The notes below the pieces were generated by a model that ran no database searches, had not been told where the DNA came from, and saw only the letters and a program-made list of their open reading frames with translations. Below are positions 9,945-19,139 of a stretch of 64,000 nucleotides of DNA, one piece after another. Made by a program: the position numbers and the translations under genes. This DNA comes from Paenibacillus sp. P25 (GTDB taxonomy: Bacteria > Bacillota > Bacilli > Paenibacillales > NBRC-103111): positions 1,054,001-1,118,000 of the forward strand of contig CP085629.1 of NCBI GenBank assembly GCA_024704175.1, read 5' to 3'. Every line of letters begins with the position of its first letter. Positions within the stretch are counted from its first letter, which is position 1.

Positions 9945-11892
9945 ATGAAAACCAAGGAAACGCAGGCTGAAGCCTCGATCCGGCTGAAGCATTCATCGAT
10001 GGATGTGCAAATCGGGCTCCCCGCTCTGCTGCATCCGGGCGGCGCTTACCCGGAGATTGAGATCACGGCCGCCGCCGAGGGAACCGGGACGGTTCAAGTT
10101 ATACGCCTCGGGGACGGAGGAACGGCGACCGCCGTCCCGGCCGTGCCGCTGATCGCGAACGAGAAGACCGTCATCCGGTCGCCGGGAACGGCCGGAGCCT
10201 TTGGCGACTACCGGATCGATGTGGAGATCGAAACGGCCGGGCGGGGCAGGGATATCGAGCATTTTTATTTCACGGTGGCCGGAGAGCCGAAGCCATACGC
10301 AAGCAAGGCGGCGTTTCTCGGTGATGAAGGCGGCATGACGTATGCGCCGGACTACAGAGGCAACCGGTCGCCGGACTACTCGTGCGCGGGCTACCGGGGC
10401 GGCGGCATCGCCATTCCCGAGGTTTCGGTGCGGGTCGCGATTGAGCCGATACCGGGCGACAATACACTGCACATTCAGGAGGCTATTGACCGGCTGTCCC
10501 TTCTCCCCGAGGACGATAGCGGCTTCAGAGGTGCATTGCTGCTGCGCAGGGGTGTCTACGAAGTGGCGGGTCCGCTGCAAATCGCATCAAGCGGTATTGT
10601 GCTGCGCGGGGAAGGGCAGGGGACTACAAGCATTTCTGGTACGACCCGGACAGCGGCTGGACGCTGGAGGAACTGAAAGCCGCGCTTGCCGGGCGGGAAG
10701 CCACGGTGCTGATCGCAACGGGCGGCGTGCGGCGCCGGCTTCTCCGGGCTCAAGGGCTCGAAGGAGGCGTCCGCGTGAAGCGACCGGACACTGAATCGCG
10801 TATTCTGGACAGGTATGTTCCGGTGGGCGCGAATTCATTCCGGGTGGAGCGCCCGGAAGCTTTCCGCGTCGGGGATTCGATTATCGTCAAAAGGATCGGA
10901 AATGCCGAATGGATTAGCGAGATCGGCATGGACCGGATTCCACCGCGGGGGGACGGAGGCGCCATCACCCAGTGGGCGCCGTTCGATCTCGAATTCGAGC
11001 ATGTCATTACCGCGATCGAAGGGGACCGGATCACCATCGATTCCTCGTTGGTCCAGGCGATCGAGCGGGAATGGGGCGGCGGCACGGTCGTGAAATTCGA
11101 TGATCCCGGCCGTATCGGCGGAATCGGGATCGAGAACCTGAGAGCCATCGCGTATTGGCGGCCGAATACGGACGGAGTGGACGATACCCGCCACGCCGAC
11201 CAATTTCTGGAGCTGGATCATCTGAAGAACGCATGGGTGAAGCAGGTGACCGCGGAGCATTTTACCGGTACGAACGGGGCTTTCCGCACCGGCAGAGGAT
11301 CGAAATGGATCACGATTCAGGACTCTTCCACGCTGGTTCCTCCGAAGAAATTCTACAACGGCAACGGATACGATCCGACCGGACGCACCTTCTATGAAAC
11401 CAATGTCTATGTGGGCCGCTACGGCTTCTGTCTGAACGGCCAGTCGGCGCTTGTACAGCGATGCTACGCCTTGAATAACCGGCACGGCTTTACGCTGGGC
11501 TCGAGGGTGACGGGGCCGAATGTGTTCCTGGACTGCACCGGCGATGAGCGGTTGACCTGGAGCGAGCCGCACCACCGCTGGTCGGTCGGGGGCTCTATGA
11601 TAACGTGCAAGACGATATTTCGCTCATGAACCGGCTGAACATGGGTTCCGGACACGGCTGGGCCGGGGCCAACTATGCGGCCTGGAACACGGAAGGGAGG
11701 CTGGTGACGCACAGGCCGCCTACGGCGCAAAACTGGGCGATCGGCCATGTCGGAGTCAAGGACCCGGGAGGCAACCGGGGGCCGGACGGCTACTGGGAGT
11801 CGCATGGCAGGCACGTCGAGCCGCGAAGTCTGTACCTGCAGCGGCTGAAGGACCGGCTCGGCGGGGAAGCTCTTCGCCGAATCGGATATTAA
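9945..11892 (+). CDS. Right-handed beta-helix, polysaccharide-lyase-like protein, frameshifted
   Basis: About 648 residues. An N-terminal beta-sandwich-like part of ~120 residues is followed by a pectate-lyase-superfamily beta-helix: NTLHIQEAIDRLSLLP, ALLLRRGVYEV, GIVLRGEGQG, then GIGIENLRAIAYWRP, KNAWVKQVTAEHFTG, KWITIQDSST, GQSALVQRCYALNNRHGF and the conserved tail RWSVGGLYDNV...NMGSGHGWAGANY. Frame changes are needed near 10615 and 11592. Between GEGQG and TVLIATGG lies about 25 extra residues in the second frame (GWTLEELKAALAG), which may be a true insertion. No signal peptide is visible, unusual for a lyase. Substrate unknown; nearby pectin-side-chain enzymes (PL11, fucosidase) are far away. 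It ends at a strong terminator. Confidence 0.7.
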
Positions 11893-11899
11893 GTGTGGA

Positions 11900-11922
11900 G
11901 CGGCGGGTACCCCGCCGCTTTT
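11900..11922 (+). terminator. Rho-independent terminator after the beta-helix gene
   Basis: GCGGCGGG (11900-11907) pairs perfectly with CCCGCCGC (11911-11918), loop of three, followed by TTTT. It starts eight bases after the stop codon. Confidence 0.85.
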
Positions 11923-11925
11923 CGA

Positions 11926-11954
11926 TTGCCCGCCGGAACCGCTTCTGTTATGCT
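11926..11954 (+). promoter_or_regulatory. Candidate sigma-A promoter of the isomerase/epimerase-like gene
   Basis: TTGCCC (11926-11931), 17-base spacer, TATGCT (11949-11954). It lies between the upstream terminator and the start at 12011, which supports a separate transcript. Sequence match only. Confidence 0.55.
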
Positions 11955-12010
11955 GACTTTAAACGCTTCACTTCTAAGTTAGCCAAGATCCCGATTGGAG
12001 GAATGAAACG

Positions 12011-12811
12011 ATGCCAACCCCTGGGAATCATCCGATCTATTTCGGTTCCATTGCGCTCGAACGCAACCGCTGGGCAAAATTGAAAACGCCTACATATAGG
12101 GTGAGCGAATGGCTGAAACGGGTTCAAAGCGACGGTTTTGACGGCATCGAGCTGTGGGAGAATCATATACGGCTCGCCCCGGAAGAGGAGGTCGCCAAGC
12201 TGTGCGGCTCGGGTGCCGTCCGCATTTACAACAGCTATGTCTCGTTCGGATCCGGGGAGGAAGATGCAGCGCTGCGTCTGGAAGCCGCCGAATGGATTCA
12301 CCGGCTTCAGCCGAAGGCGGTGAAGGTCAATGTCGGGGCTGATCCTTCCGAGACCGCGGCCTACCGGGAAAGACTGCTTGAGTGGGCGGATCGGTCGCCG
12401 ACGTCATGCCGCATATGGCTGGAGTGCCATCCCGGTACGGTGCTGGAAGAGCCTGAAGCCGCCGCGGACATGCTTGAACGACTGGATGCGGACCGGTTCG
12501 CCGCCATGGTCCATCCGTTTCACTGCCACGGTGAGCTGAGCCGGTGGCTGGAGCTGTTGGGCGGCCGGGTGGTGCATGCTCATGTACAGCTTCGCGATGA
12601 AGAAGGGCGGTTCATCCGGCTCTCCCGCAGTGGCTCTTACGTCCGGCAGCAGCTTGAGCTGATGCAAAGCTGCGGCTACAACGGCTCGTTCACAATCGAA
12701 TTCACCGAGGGTGTTCGTGAGAACGAGGATCCGGAGGCTATTTACCGTGCGGCACGGGACGATATGGCAATGCTCCGAACTGAGCTGGCGGAGCCGGGCA
12801 GCGAAGGGTAA
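12011..12811 (+). CDS. Xylose isomerase-like TIM-barrel (sugar phosphate isomerase/epimerase family) protein
   Basis: An intact 266-residue protein of the AP-endonuclease-2/xylose-isomerase-like fold. Strand ends with potential metal ligands are visible: DGFDGIELWENHI (residues ~41-53), RIWLECHPGTVLEEP (~137-151), MVHPFHCHGE, VVHAHVQLRDEEGRF and FTIEFTEGV with the usual late glutamate. The family isomerises or epimerises sugars or inositol derivatives or cleaves related bonds; the substrate cannot be read from the sequence. GGAGG lies 9 bases before the ATG, and a candidate promoter is at 11926-11954. It converges on the ger operon and ends 16 bases before the gerB stop, with no clear terminator between. 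Confidence 0.8.
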   Translation: MPTPGNHPIYFGSIALERNRWAKLKTPTYRVSEWLKRVQSDGFDGIELWENHIRLAPEEEVAKLCGSGAVRIYNSYVSFGSGEEDAALRLEAAEWIHRLQPKAVKVNVGADPSETAAYRERLLEWADRSPTSCRIWLECHPGTVLEEPEAAADMLERLDADRFAAMVHPFHCHGELSRWLELLGGRVVHAHVQLRDEEGRFIRLSRSGSYVRQQLELMQSCGYNGSFTIEFTEGVRENEDPEAIYRAARDDMAMLRTELAEPGSEG

Positions 12812-12826
12812 GCTCCCGCTTCGCTC

Positions 12827-13920
12827 CTATGGGCTTGCCGCTGCGCTTCTCTTCCGCCTCACATAAGAGGAGAGGATGTAAATTGCAGGAAGGCATTCGA
12901 CGAACAACGTATAGGTGGGCCAGGAGGTTTGATAAAATTGGTGCAGGCCGCTGGTGCTGACGGCAATATGGGCAGACATCGCCATCATGATCGCCGCCAT
13001 CGAGAAGGTGAGCGGCCGCAGATCCTTCAGCTTCAGCATTTGGGCCATAATCAGAACCGCGGTATAGAGCAGAAGGCATACCTTCAGGAATATACTCGTA
13101 GTCCAAATGGCTACGATAAACGGGTCCATATTTTCCAGGAAGTCGCCGATCCGGATATACCGGATCAGCTCCAGCACCGGGAAGGGCATATGCTGGGTGA
13201 TATTCGGTCCGAACAGCAGCATGCACATGATAAAATTGACCGCGACAAAGGCGCCGCTGAATAGAGATGAATACAGCGGCGTGCGGAACGTCTTGTGGGC
13301 ATCCTTGATCTGCGGCCACAGAAACAGCACAAGAAACGATTCGGCGAACCACGGGGTCGTCGAATAAGTCGCATCCCAAAGCTGCGCCGCATTGAAATGG
13401 GTGATCAGCGCAATCGCCCGGTCCATTTCCAGCTCCTTGCCGACCATGAACGGGGCAAGAAAAACGGTCCCGAAGAGAATGAAGGAGAAGCCGGCCCCGC
13501 AGCGGAATATCGTCTCCAGCCCCAATCGGACCGCAATGGCGACGGTAAAGCTGAACAAGCCCGCCACAGCCCACATCGGGGTGGTCGGCAGATACATTTG
13601 CAGCAGGAAATCGCAGTAATCCCGGATGTCGCAGGCCGCCAGATGAATGAAAAAAAGAGATTCAGCCCTATCACTAGATAGTGCAGCGGGCGCCAGATCC
13701 AGCGGCTTCCCGAATGCACGATCGACTGATCCGTGCATTGCTTGGCCAGCCGGGTGGAAAAGCCGGCCACCAGCGTTCCCGTAACGGCGGTAACCGGCAG
13801 AATCGCCCAGCCGCTGTAAGGAGCCGTTCGGGCAAGCGGGGCGATCAGGAAGCCGATCATGGTGGAAAAGTGAAACAAGGTGAACAGAATCCCTATTTGA
13901 AGCTGCGTAATACGCTGCAT
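12827..13920 (-). CDS. gerKB: Spore germination receptor B subunit (GerB/GerKB family), frameshifted
   Basis: About 364 residues, the usual length of the B subunit. It is an amino-acid-permease-like (APC superfamily) inner-membrane protein with around ten helices. It starts MQRITQLQIGILFTLFHFSTMIG, typical of the family, preceded by AAGGGA. Conserved tracts include PVTAVTGTLVAGF, QMYLPTTPMWAV, FMVGKELEMDRA and FRTPLYSSLFSGAF. A frame change near 13650 joins LNLFFSFIW to the downstream frame (HLAACDIRDY). The B subunit forms the likely germinant-binding part of the receptor in the spore inner membrane. It is the last gene of the operon gerA-gerC-small gene-gerB. The gerK symbol is by family resemblance; the germinant is unknown. 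Confidence 0.85.
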
Positions 13921-13938
13921 GTCGCTTCCCTTCTTGTC

Positions 13939-14154
13939 TTAAGTGATGAGGTCCTGCAGCGGAGCAAATATGGCGTCAATCCATTCGTTGGGGCTTGGGA
14001 TGACGTTGTAGAAATATACGGATACATTGTACAAAAACGACACGGCGAGTAAGGAGAAGACGATCCAGAAGGTACGCCTCTTGCGCATTTTATACTTTAG
14101 AAACCCGTATTCGTAAGCGGCCATGACAGCGAAAGCAAAGAGGAGCACCGCCAC
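13939..14154 (-). CDS. Small two-TM protein in ger operon (D-subunit-like)
   Basis: A 71-residue protein with two predicted membrane spans, residues 1-14 and ~28-50, a basic linker KYKMRKRR and a short polar tail with PSPNEWIDAIFAPL. It starts at GTG 14154, because AGGAGG lies 8 bases upstream; this site overlaps the gerC stop codon, implying coupled translation. Some germinant receptor operons in Bacillales encode small two-helix D proteins that modulate receptor response, and this gene fits that pattern in size, topology and place. No sequence family was recognised, so the functional link is inference from operon position. Confidence 0.75.
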   Translation of the reverse strand: MAVLLFAFAVMAAYEYGFLKYKMRKRRTFWIVFSLLAVSFLYNVSVYFYNVIPSPNEWIDAIFAPLQDLIT

Positions 14155-14166
14155 ATCCTTTTCCTC

Positions 14167-15377
14167 CTATTCGTATTCCTGCTTGACCCAGATCGGGTTT
14201 TTCTCCGAACCTAGGCGCTTGATGGTAATATGGGTTTCAATTTTAAAATCAATCTGTTTATAGCGCTCCCGCCACTCGTTCTGCAATCGATTCCATTCGG
14301 AAGGATATTTCCACTCAAGTCTCCTGGCCATTTGGAAGGCGTCAACGCCCATCTTCTGGGAATGCTTGATGGTCCGCTCGATACGCGCCCGAAGGATGGA
14401 GTCGAGCTGCTTCTCCAGCTGAAGCAGATTTTCCTGATCGGTCAGATCGATGGTGGATTCCGAAGAGATGACATCGTCCTCTGCCTCAATACGGATATGG
14501 TAGGTGATGCGGTCTCGTTGAATCTTCGGCGTGATTCTTGCGGACGAGCCTAAGATCAGGAAGCTCATGGGCTGGCCGTCCTTTTTCGAATGAACCGACA
14601 ACAGCGCATTTCGCATTTTTCCCCGAAGCCAGAGTGCGGAGCGCATCTCGGTAACGTCGAAGGTGTCCACCATTCGTCCGTCCCGGAACACGGCGACCCC
14701 GTCGGTACCGACCCAGAGCCGCTTGCTTCCCTGTTCGCTCAGCATCTCTATATTTTCCGCAGTCAGCAGGCTGGTTATAAAATCTCCCCGAACGCGGCCG
14801 TATCCATAACATCCTTGACGCTTGTATCCGGCATCAGCGTCCTTGCGGCAAATTCCCGCAGCACCTCGGATGGAAATCTCTCGAATACCGGCGTCAGATA
14901 GGCGACCTCCTTCGCTTCCCGGGGCGCTACCATAACATAGGATTTGGTGTGAAAGGTAGGCTCGCGTCCGACCATCTCGACCATCGGCCAAATGCCGTGC
15001 TCAGCCATTTTCCGCCCGAACACGATGACACGCGTATGGCCCCAGGTGATCTCCCGGGTAATATCGGAACGGATTTTCCTTACGGCCTCGGGGATGCTGT
15101 CCCCTGTCTTGGTAACGATCGTATAAGGCATTCCCTGGGTTCCGCCGCCACCCCCGCCACCTCCGCCGCCACCCATCGATCCGTCGCCTCCTCCCATCCG
15201 GGCGGCAAGAGGAAAGCCGAGGGAAAGCTCATATTTTCCGTTGTCAAGGTAGTCCAGATACACGGCCGCCACAAAGGCACGGTCATTGATCTCCACCCGG
15301 TCCCAGCGACCGGTTAACAGTATCATGAGCGGGAGGAAAACTGCAGGAACGATGTACCATTTCTTCCTCCATTTCAT
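14167..15377 (-). CDS. gerKC: Spore germination receptor C subunit (GerC family), frameshifted, no lipobox Cys
   Basis: About 403 residues. It starts ATG directly after the gerA TAA. After a basic N terminus and hydrophobic segment it reads LLTGRWDRVEIND, where family members have a cysteine before W (LxGCWDxxEIN); the codon here is CGC rather than TGC, so lipid attachment as written is lost. A glycine-rich stretch (residues ~61-79, eleven consecutive glycines in one part) interrupts the N-terminal domain. The body has VIVFGRKMAEHGI, SYVMVAPREAKEV, then, after a frame change near 14785, SLLTAENIE, GTDGVAVFRDGRMV and a C-terminal domain with IEAEDDVISSES. The C subunit is normally an outer-face lipoprotein of the spore inner membrane. 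Confidence 0.85.
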
Positions 15378-16936
15378 TTAATCACCGTCATCATCGGGAA
15401 ATTGCGGCTTATTCGGCGGGTTCATCCGGGTCCGGTTCATCGTGCCGAATAATCTCGGCCGCCTCTTCATACTCCACCAGGGTGCGCGGTACATGACATC
15501 CTTCCAGTCGCTTCCGACCAGAGGTGCCGTCGGACTTAAGTACGGCGTGCCGAAGGAGCGCATCGAAACGAGATGCAGGTAGATCCACAAGATACTGATG
15601 ATAATACCGAACAGCCCGAAGCTCGCCGCCATCATCATCACGGGAAACCGCAGCGACCGTATGGACAGGGCCAGATCGAAGTGCGGAATCAGGAAGGAGG
15701 AGATGCCGGTGATGGCGACGACGATAAGCATCGGCGCCGACACGATGCCCGCCTGGACGGCGGCCTGTCCGATAACGAGCGCTCCGATGATCGAAACCGT
15801 CTGACCGATCGGTTTCGGAATGCGCAGCCCGGCCTCGCGGATCGCCTCGAACGAGATTTCCATCAGCATCGCTTCCACAATCGCGGGGAAAGGCACATTC
15901 TCCCTGGCGGCCGCCACAGTCATGAGCAGATTGGGAGGCAGCATTTCCGGATGAAAGGTGGTGATCGCGATATAAGTGGACGGCAGGAAGAAGGCGACCA
16001 GCAGAAAAATGTACCGGATCCACCGGATCCAAGTGGATGCAATATAGCGCTGGTAATAGTCTTCGGCGGACTGCAGCAGCATGTACAGCGTGACGGGAAC
16101 GATGAGCTGCATCGGCGTACCGTCCACGAGGATAGCGAGTCGGCCTTCGAGGAGCGTCGCGGCCATCGTATCGGGCCGTTCCGTATACTGAACCTGTGGG
16201 AACGGGGAGAAGGGATTATCCTCGATGAACTCCTCCACATAGCCGCTGCCCAGCATACCGTCCATATCGATCCGGCTGAGCCGGGTCCTGACCTCGTCGA
16301 CCAATTCCTTCTTGCAGATGCTGTTGATATAGACCAAGGCGATGGAGGTCTTGGTATATTTGCCGAAAGACAGCTGCTCCGTCTTTAAATCCGGATGCTT
16401 GATGCGTTTGCGGAGCAGCGCCATATTCGTTTGGATATCTTCAACAAACGCTTCCTTCGGGCCGCGGATGGTAGGCTCGTTATCGGGTTCCGCAATCTGC
16501 CTTTTCTCCACTTTGCGGATCTTCGCCATGAGAATTTCGGGCACGCCCTCGAAGAGCAGCGCAGCGTCCCCTTCCAGCACCGAACCCAGCGCCTGGGGAA
16601 GACCGGAAGCCGCTTCAACGCCGCCTGTCAGCTCCCGCTTCACATCCTGCGGCCACATGCCGCAGGAGACGACAGCATCTCTCCGGGTTAAAGCAGGCAG
16701 CACGAATTGCTGAAGCAGCAGATGATCTACAATGCCGTCGATAAAAATCAATCTGCAGGTATAACCCGGCGGATACGTAATCTCTTCAAAACGGGCTTCC
16801 GCATTGCCGCGAAGCTGGTCCTCGAACCACCGGAGACGGTCGAAATCCGCTGCGGCAGCATCCGGGGAAGCGCCGCTTGAGGAGGAACCTTTGAAGGGGT
16901 GAGCGGAATCTTCCATTTTCTGCTAAACCAACTCAT
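15378..16936 (-). CDS. gerKA: Spore germination receptor A subunit (GerA family), probable early frameshift
   Basis: About 519 residues. A long soluble N-terminal domain (LIFIDGIVDHLLLQQFV, FGKYTKTSIALVYINSI) is followed by the conserved junction LEGRLAILVDGTPMQLIVP near residue 280 and five or six membrane helices, including FFLPSTYIAITTFHPEM and MLIVVAITGISSFLIPHFD. The open frame begins at ATG 16916 with no ribosome site. ATG 16936 (MSWFSRKWKIPLT) has GGAG 8 bases upstream and looks like a proper GerA N terminus in another frame, so the true start is taken as 16936 with a frame change near 16905. It leads the operon and senses germinants with GerB and GerC in the spore inner membrane. Its stop touches the gerC start. 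Confidence 0.9.
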
Positions 16937-16964
16937 TTCGTTGTCTCCAAGTAGTGGTTTTAAC

Positions 16965-16995
16965 TATAATGTCCCAAGATTGGGATGGATTATGC
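16965..16995 (-). promoter_or_regulatory. Candidate sigma-G promoter of the ger operon
   Basis: Reading the minus strand, GCATA (16995-16991), a 19-base spacer, then CATTATA (16971-16965). This matches the forespore sigma-G pattern GHATR-N17/18-CATNHTA, with the spacer one base longer than usual. The predicted transcript would begin about 20 bases before the gerA ribosome site, as expected for genes made in the forespore. Confidence 0.5.
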
Positions 16996-17266
16996 AAGAA
17001 AAGGAAAGCAACCCATGGATATGATTGCCATCCGGGATCATCCGTTTTTGATAGGGATGTTTGCTTTTAAAAAAAATTAATAAATTGTCCAATTTGCCTG
17101 TACTGCCTCATAGAATAAAAACATAAACCGACGGTTGAAAAAAGGAGGGAGAGCCTATAGCCCGCTACATACGATTGTCAGCTTCATATGACGAAGAGGA
17201 GTAACCCTGGTCGTTATCCCCTGCCGTGACCGAATCAAATTGGATTAGAACAAGGGGTGGATCCTT
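16996..17266. other. Intergenic region between ger operon and sugar ABC operon
   Basis: This stretch holds the divergent control region. It is AT-rich around 17060-17130. No gene is seen. A promoter for the downstream sugar transporter must lie here or just upstream but no convincing -35/-10 pair stands out. GGGGTGG lies just before the start at 17267. Confidence 0.4.
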
Positions 17267-18208
17267 ATGCCAAGCGGAACGCAAGTAAAATACGGGGCGG
17301 CCGCGCACCCGAGGAAAAGGAGGTTCAGCCGCAGCGACTTGACGGGCTTTCTATTCTGTTCGCCCCTGATCGCCGGTGTGCTGGCGTTCGCTATTTATCC
17401 GATGCTGGCGGCCCTGATTCTCAGCTTCCAGCAAACCGCAGGAACGACGCTGCTCGGAAAGTGGGTCGGCTTTGCCAACTACGGGTACGTCCTGAAGGAC
17501 TCCGTGTTCTGGAAGTCGCTCTATAACACGTTTTACATGGGCATCTTGTCGGTCATCCTCGGCATCGCCGCATCGTTCATCCTCGCCAGCCTGATCAACA
17601 ACGTCAAGTGGACCCGGGCCAAAAATGTATTTAAAGGCATCTACTTCCTGCCGAATGTGATTTCGGCGGTCGCCACGACCCTCTTGTTCTCCTTTCTTTT
17701 TGCACCGAACAAAGAAGGTCTGATCAACTTCTTATTGGGGTTTGCCGGTTTAAGCCCCGTAGGCTGGTTCACCGACCCGCATTACTCCCGGTTCAGCATC
17801 GTGCTCATGAGCCTATGGGGAGCGCTCGGCTACAATACGATTATCTTTATCGCGGGTCTGCAAAGCGTGCCGAGGGAGCTCTACGAAGCCGCGGAGGTGG
17901 ACGGAGCCGGGGGCCTGAGACAATGGAGGTACATCACCATTCCTTATCTTCGGCCCATCTTCGTCTTCATGATCGTCATGGGAGCGATTCACGCCATGAA
18001 ACGGTTTACCGACGTCTGGCTGATCGGCGGAACGGCGGGGAACCCGAGCGGCACCTTGATGTCCTCCGTGCTGTATATTTACCGCAACGCTTTTGTCGCG
18101 TCCCAGATGGGAATCGCCACTGCCGCTTCGTATCTGCTGTTCGTTGTCATCCTGGCGCTGACGGTGCTGCTGCTGCGCCTGAACCGGCAAAAAGACGGTT
18201 TCGATTGA
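17267..18208 (+). CDS. Sugar ABC transporter permease (MalF/UgpA type)
   Basis: An intact 313-residue protein with a basic N terminus (HPRKRRFSRSD) and six predicted membrane helices. The cytoplasmic EAA loop that contacts the ATPase is YEAAEVDGAGGLRQWRYIT near residue 205, followed by IPYLRPI. This is the CUT1 carbohydrate-uptake type. A second permease follows after 15 bases and a solute-binding lipoprotein after that; no ATPase is encoded here, so a shared MsmX-like ATPase elsewhere is likely, as is common in Bacillales. The dehydrogenase and MFS genes downstream suggest the imported compound is an unusual sugar or cyclitol, which is inference only. Confidence 0.92.
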   Translation: MPSGTQVKYGAAAHPRKRRFSRSDLTGFLFCSPLIAGVLAFAIYPMLAALILSFQQTAGTTLLGKWVGFANYGYVLKDSVFWKSLYNTFYMGILSVILGIAASFILASLINNVKWTRAKNVFKGIYFLPNVISAVATTLLFSFLFAPNKEGLINFLLGFAGLSPVGWFTDPHYSRFSIVLMSLWGALGYNTIIFIAGLQSVPRELYEAAEVDGAGGLRQWRYITIPYLRPIFVFMIVMGAIHAMKRFTDVWLIGGTAGNPSGTLMSSVLYIYRNAFVASQMGIATAASYLLFVVILALTVLLLRLNRQKDGFD

Positions 18209-18223
18209 AGGAGGGGAGAAGCG

Positions 18224-19104
18224 ATGCCGCAAGGAATCGTGCTGACACCGAATGCAAGGCAGGGCTCGTTAAAGCGAAGAAGGCTTGCCTCGCAGCTGTT
18301 TATTGTGATTGTGCTCTCGCTGGGCTCCGTGATCATGGTGATCCCTCTGCTGTGGATGCTCTCGACGAGCTTTGACTGGGGGCCCGGCTGAACATCCCCT
18401 TCCCGCCCCAATTCTGGCCCGGCGAGCCTTCCCTGAAAACGTACAAAGCGGCGTTCACGAATGTCCCGATGATGAAATATATCGTGAATTCGGCGGTTAT
18501 CAGCGCCGGAGTCATCGTGGTCAGTCGCTGCTCGGCTCTGCTGTCCGGCTATGCGCTCTCCAAGATCAAATTCAGAGGCGGCTCGTTTGTTCTGGTTCTG
18601 GCGCTCAGCACCATGATGATTCCGTTTGAAATGACGATGATCCCCCAGTACATGCTGTTCTCCAAGCTCGGGCTTATCGATACGTATTGGGCTTTTTACC
18701 TGCCGGCTGTGAACTATGCCTTCGGGACCTTCTTAACCAAATCGTTCGTCGACCAGCTTCCCGCAAGTCTCAGGGAGGCGGCCATCATGGACGGGGCTGG
18801 GGAGTTCACCGTGTTCTCCCGAATTTATCTGCCTCTCTGCACACCGATCATCGCCACCATGGTGATTCTCCTCTTCCTGGGGGTCTGGAACGATTTGCTC
18901 TGGCCCCTCCTGGCACTGAAAAATTCGGCGAAATACACAATCCAGCTCGGCCTTGCTATGTTCACCTACAATAACGGCGTCAACCACCTGCCTTCGATCA
19001 TCATGGCGGCGACGACGGTGAGCTTGGTGCCGGTCATCGCGGTCTATCTCTTTCTGCAAAAGTACATCATCGAGAGCATTGCCCTGACAGGAATCAAGCA
19101 GTGA
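18224..19104 (+). CDS. Sugar ABC transporter permease (MalG/UgpE type), frameshifted
   Basis: About 293 residues. The start ATG 18224 follows GGAGGGGAG. The first 55 residues (RRRLASQLFIVIVLSLG, MVIPLLWMLSTSF) end at a stop near 18389, and the protein continues in another frame from LNIPFPPQFWPGEPSLKTY, so a frame change lies near 18383. Six helices are predicted. The EAA loop is LREAAIMDGAGEFTVFSRIY, followed by LPLCTPI. This is the second membrane subunit of the CUT1 transporter and pairs with the permease just upstream. The SBP gene follows 35 bases after its stop. Confidence 0.88.
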
Positions 19105-19139
19105 GGAGCGAAATTCAATAAGGGAAGGAAGAAATATCC

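Noticed and set aside
13681..14052. Plus-strand ORFs over the germination operon
   Set aside because: They are shadows of the minus-strand ger genes, with unlikely composition and no ribosome sites.
15130..15200. Glycine-codon run as a possible simple-sequence contingency locus
   Set aside because: The codons are mixed and the frame is kept on both sides, so slippage control is not supported.
16748..16936. Separate small ORF starting MSWFSRKW
   Set aside because: Its first residues suit the start of GerA and it has the only good ribosome site, so it was merged into gerA with a frame change.
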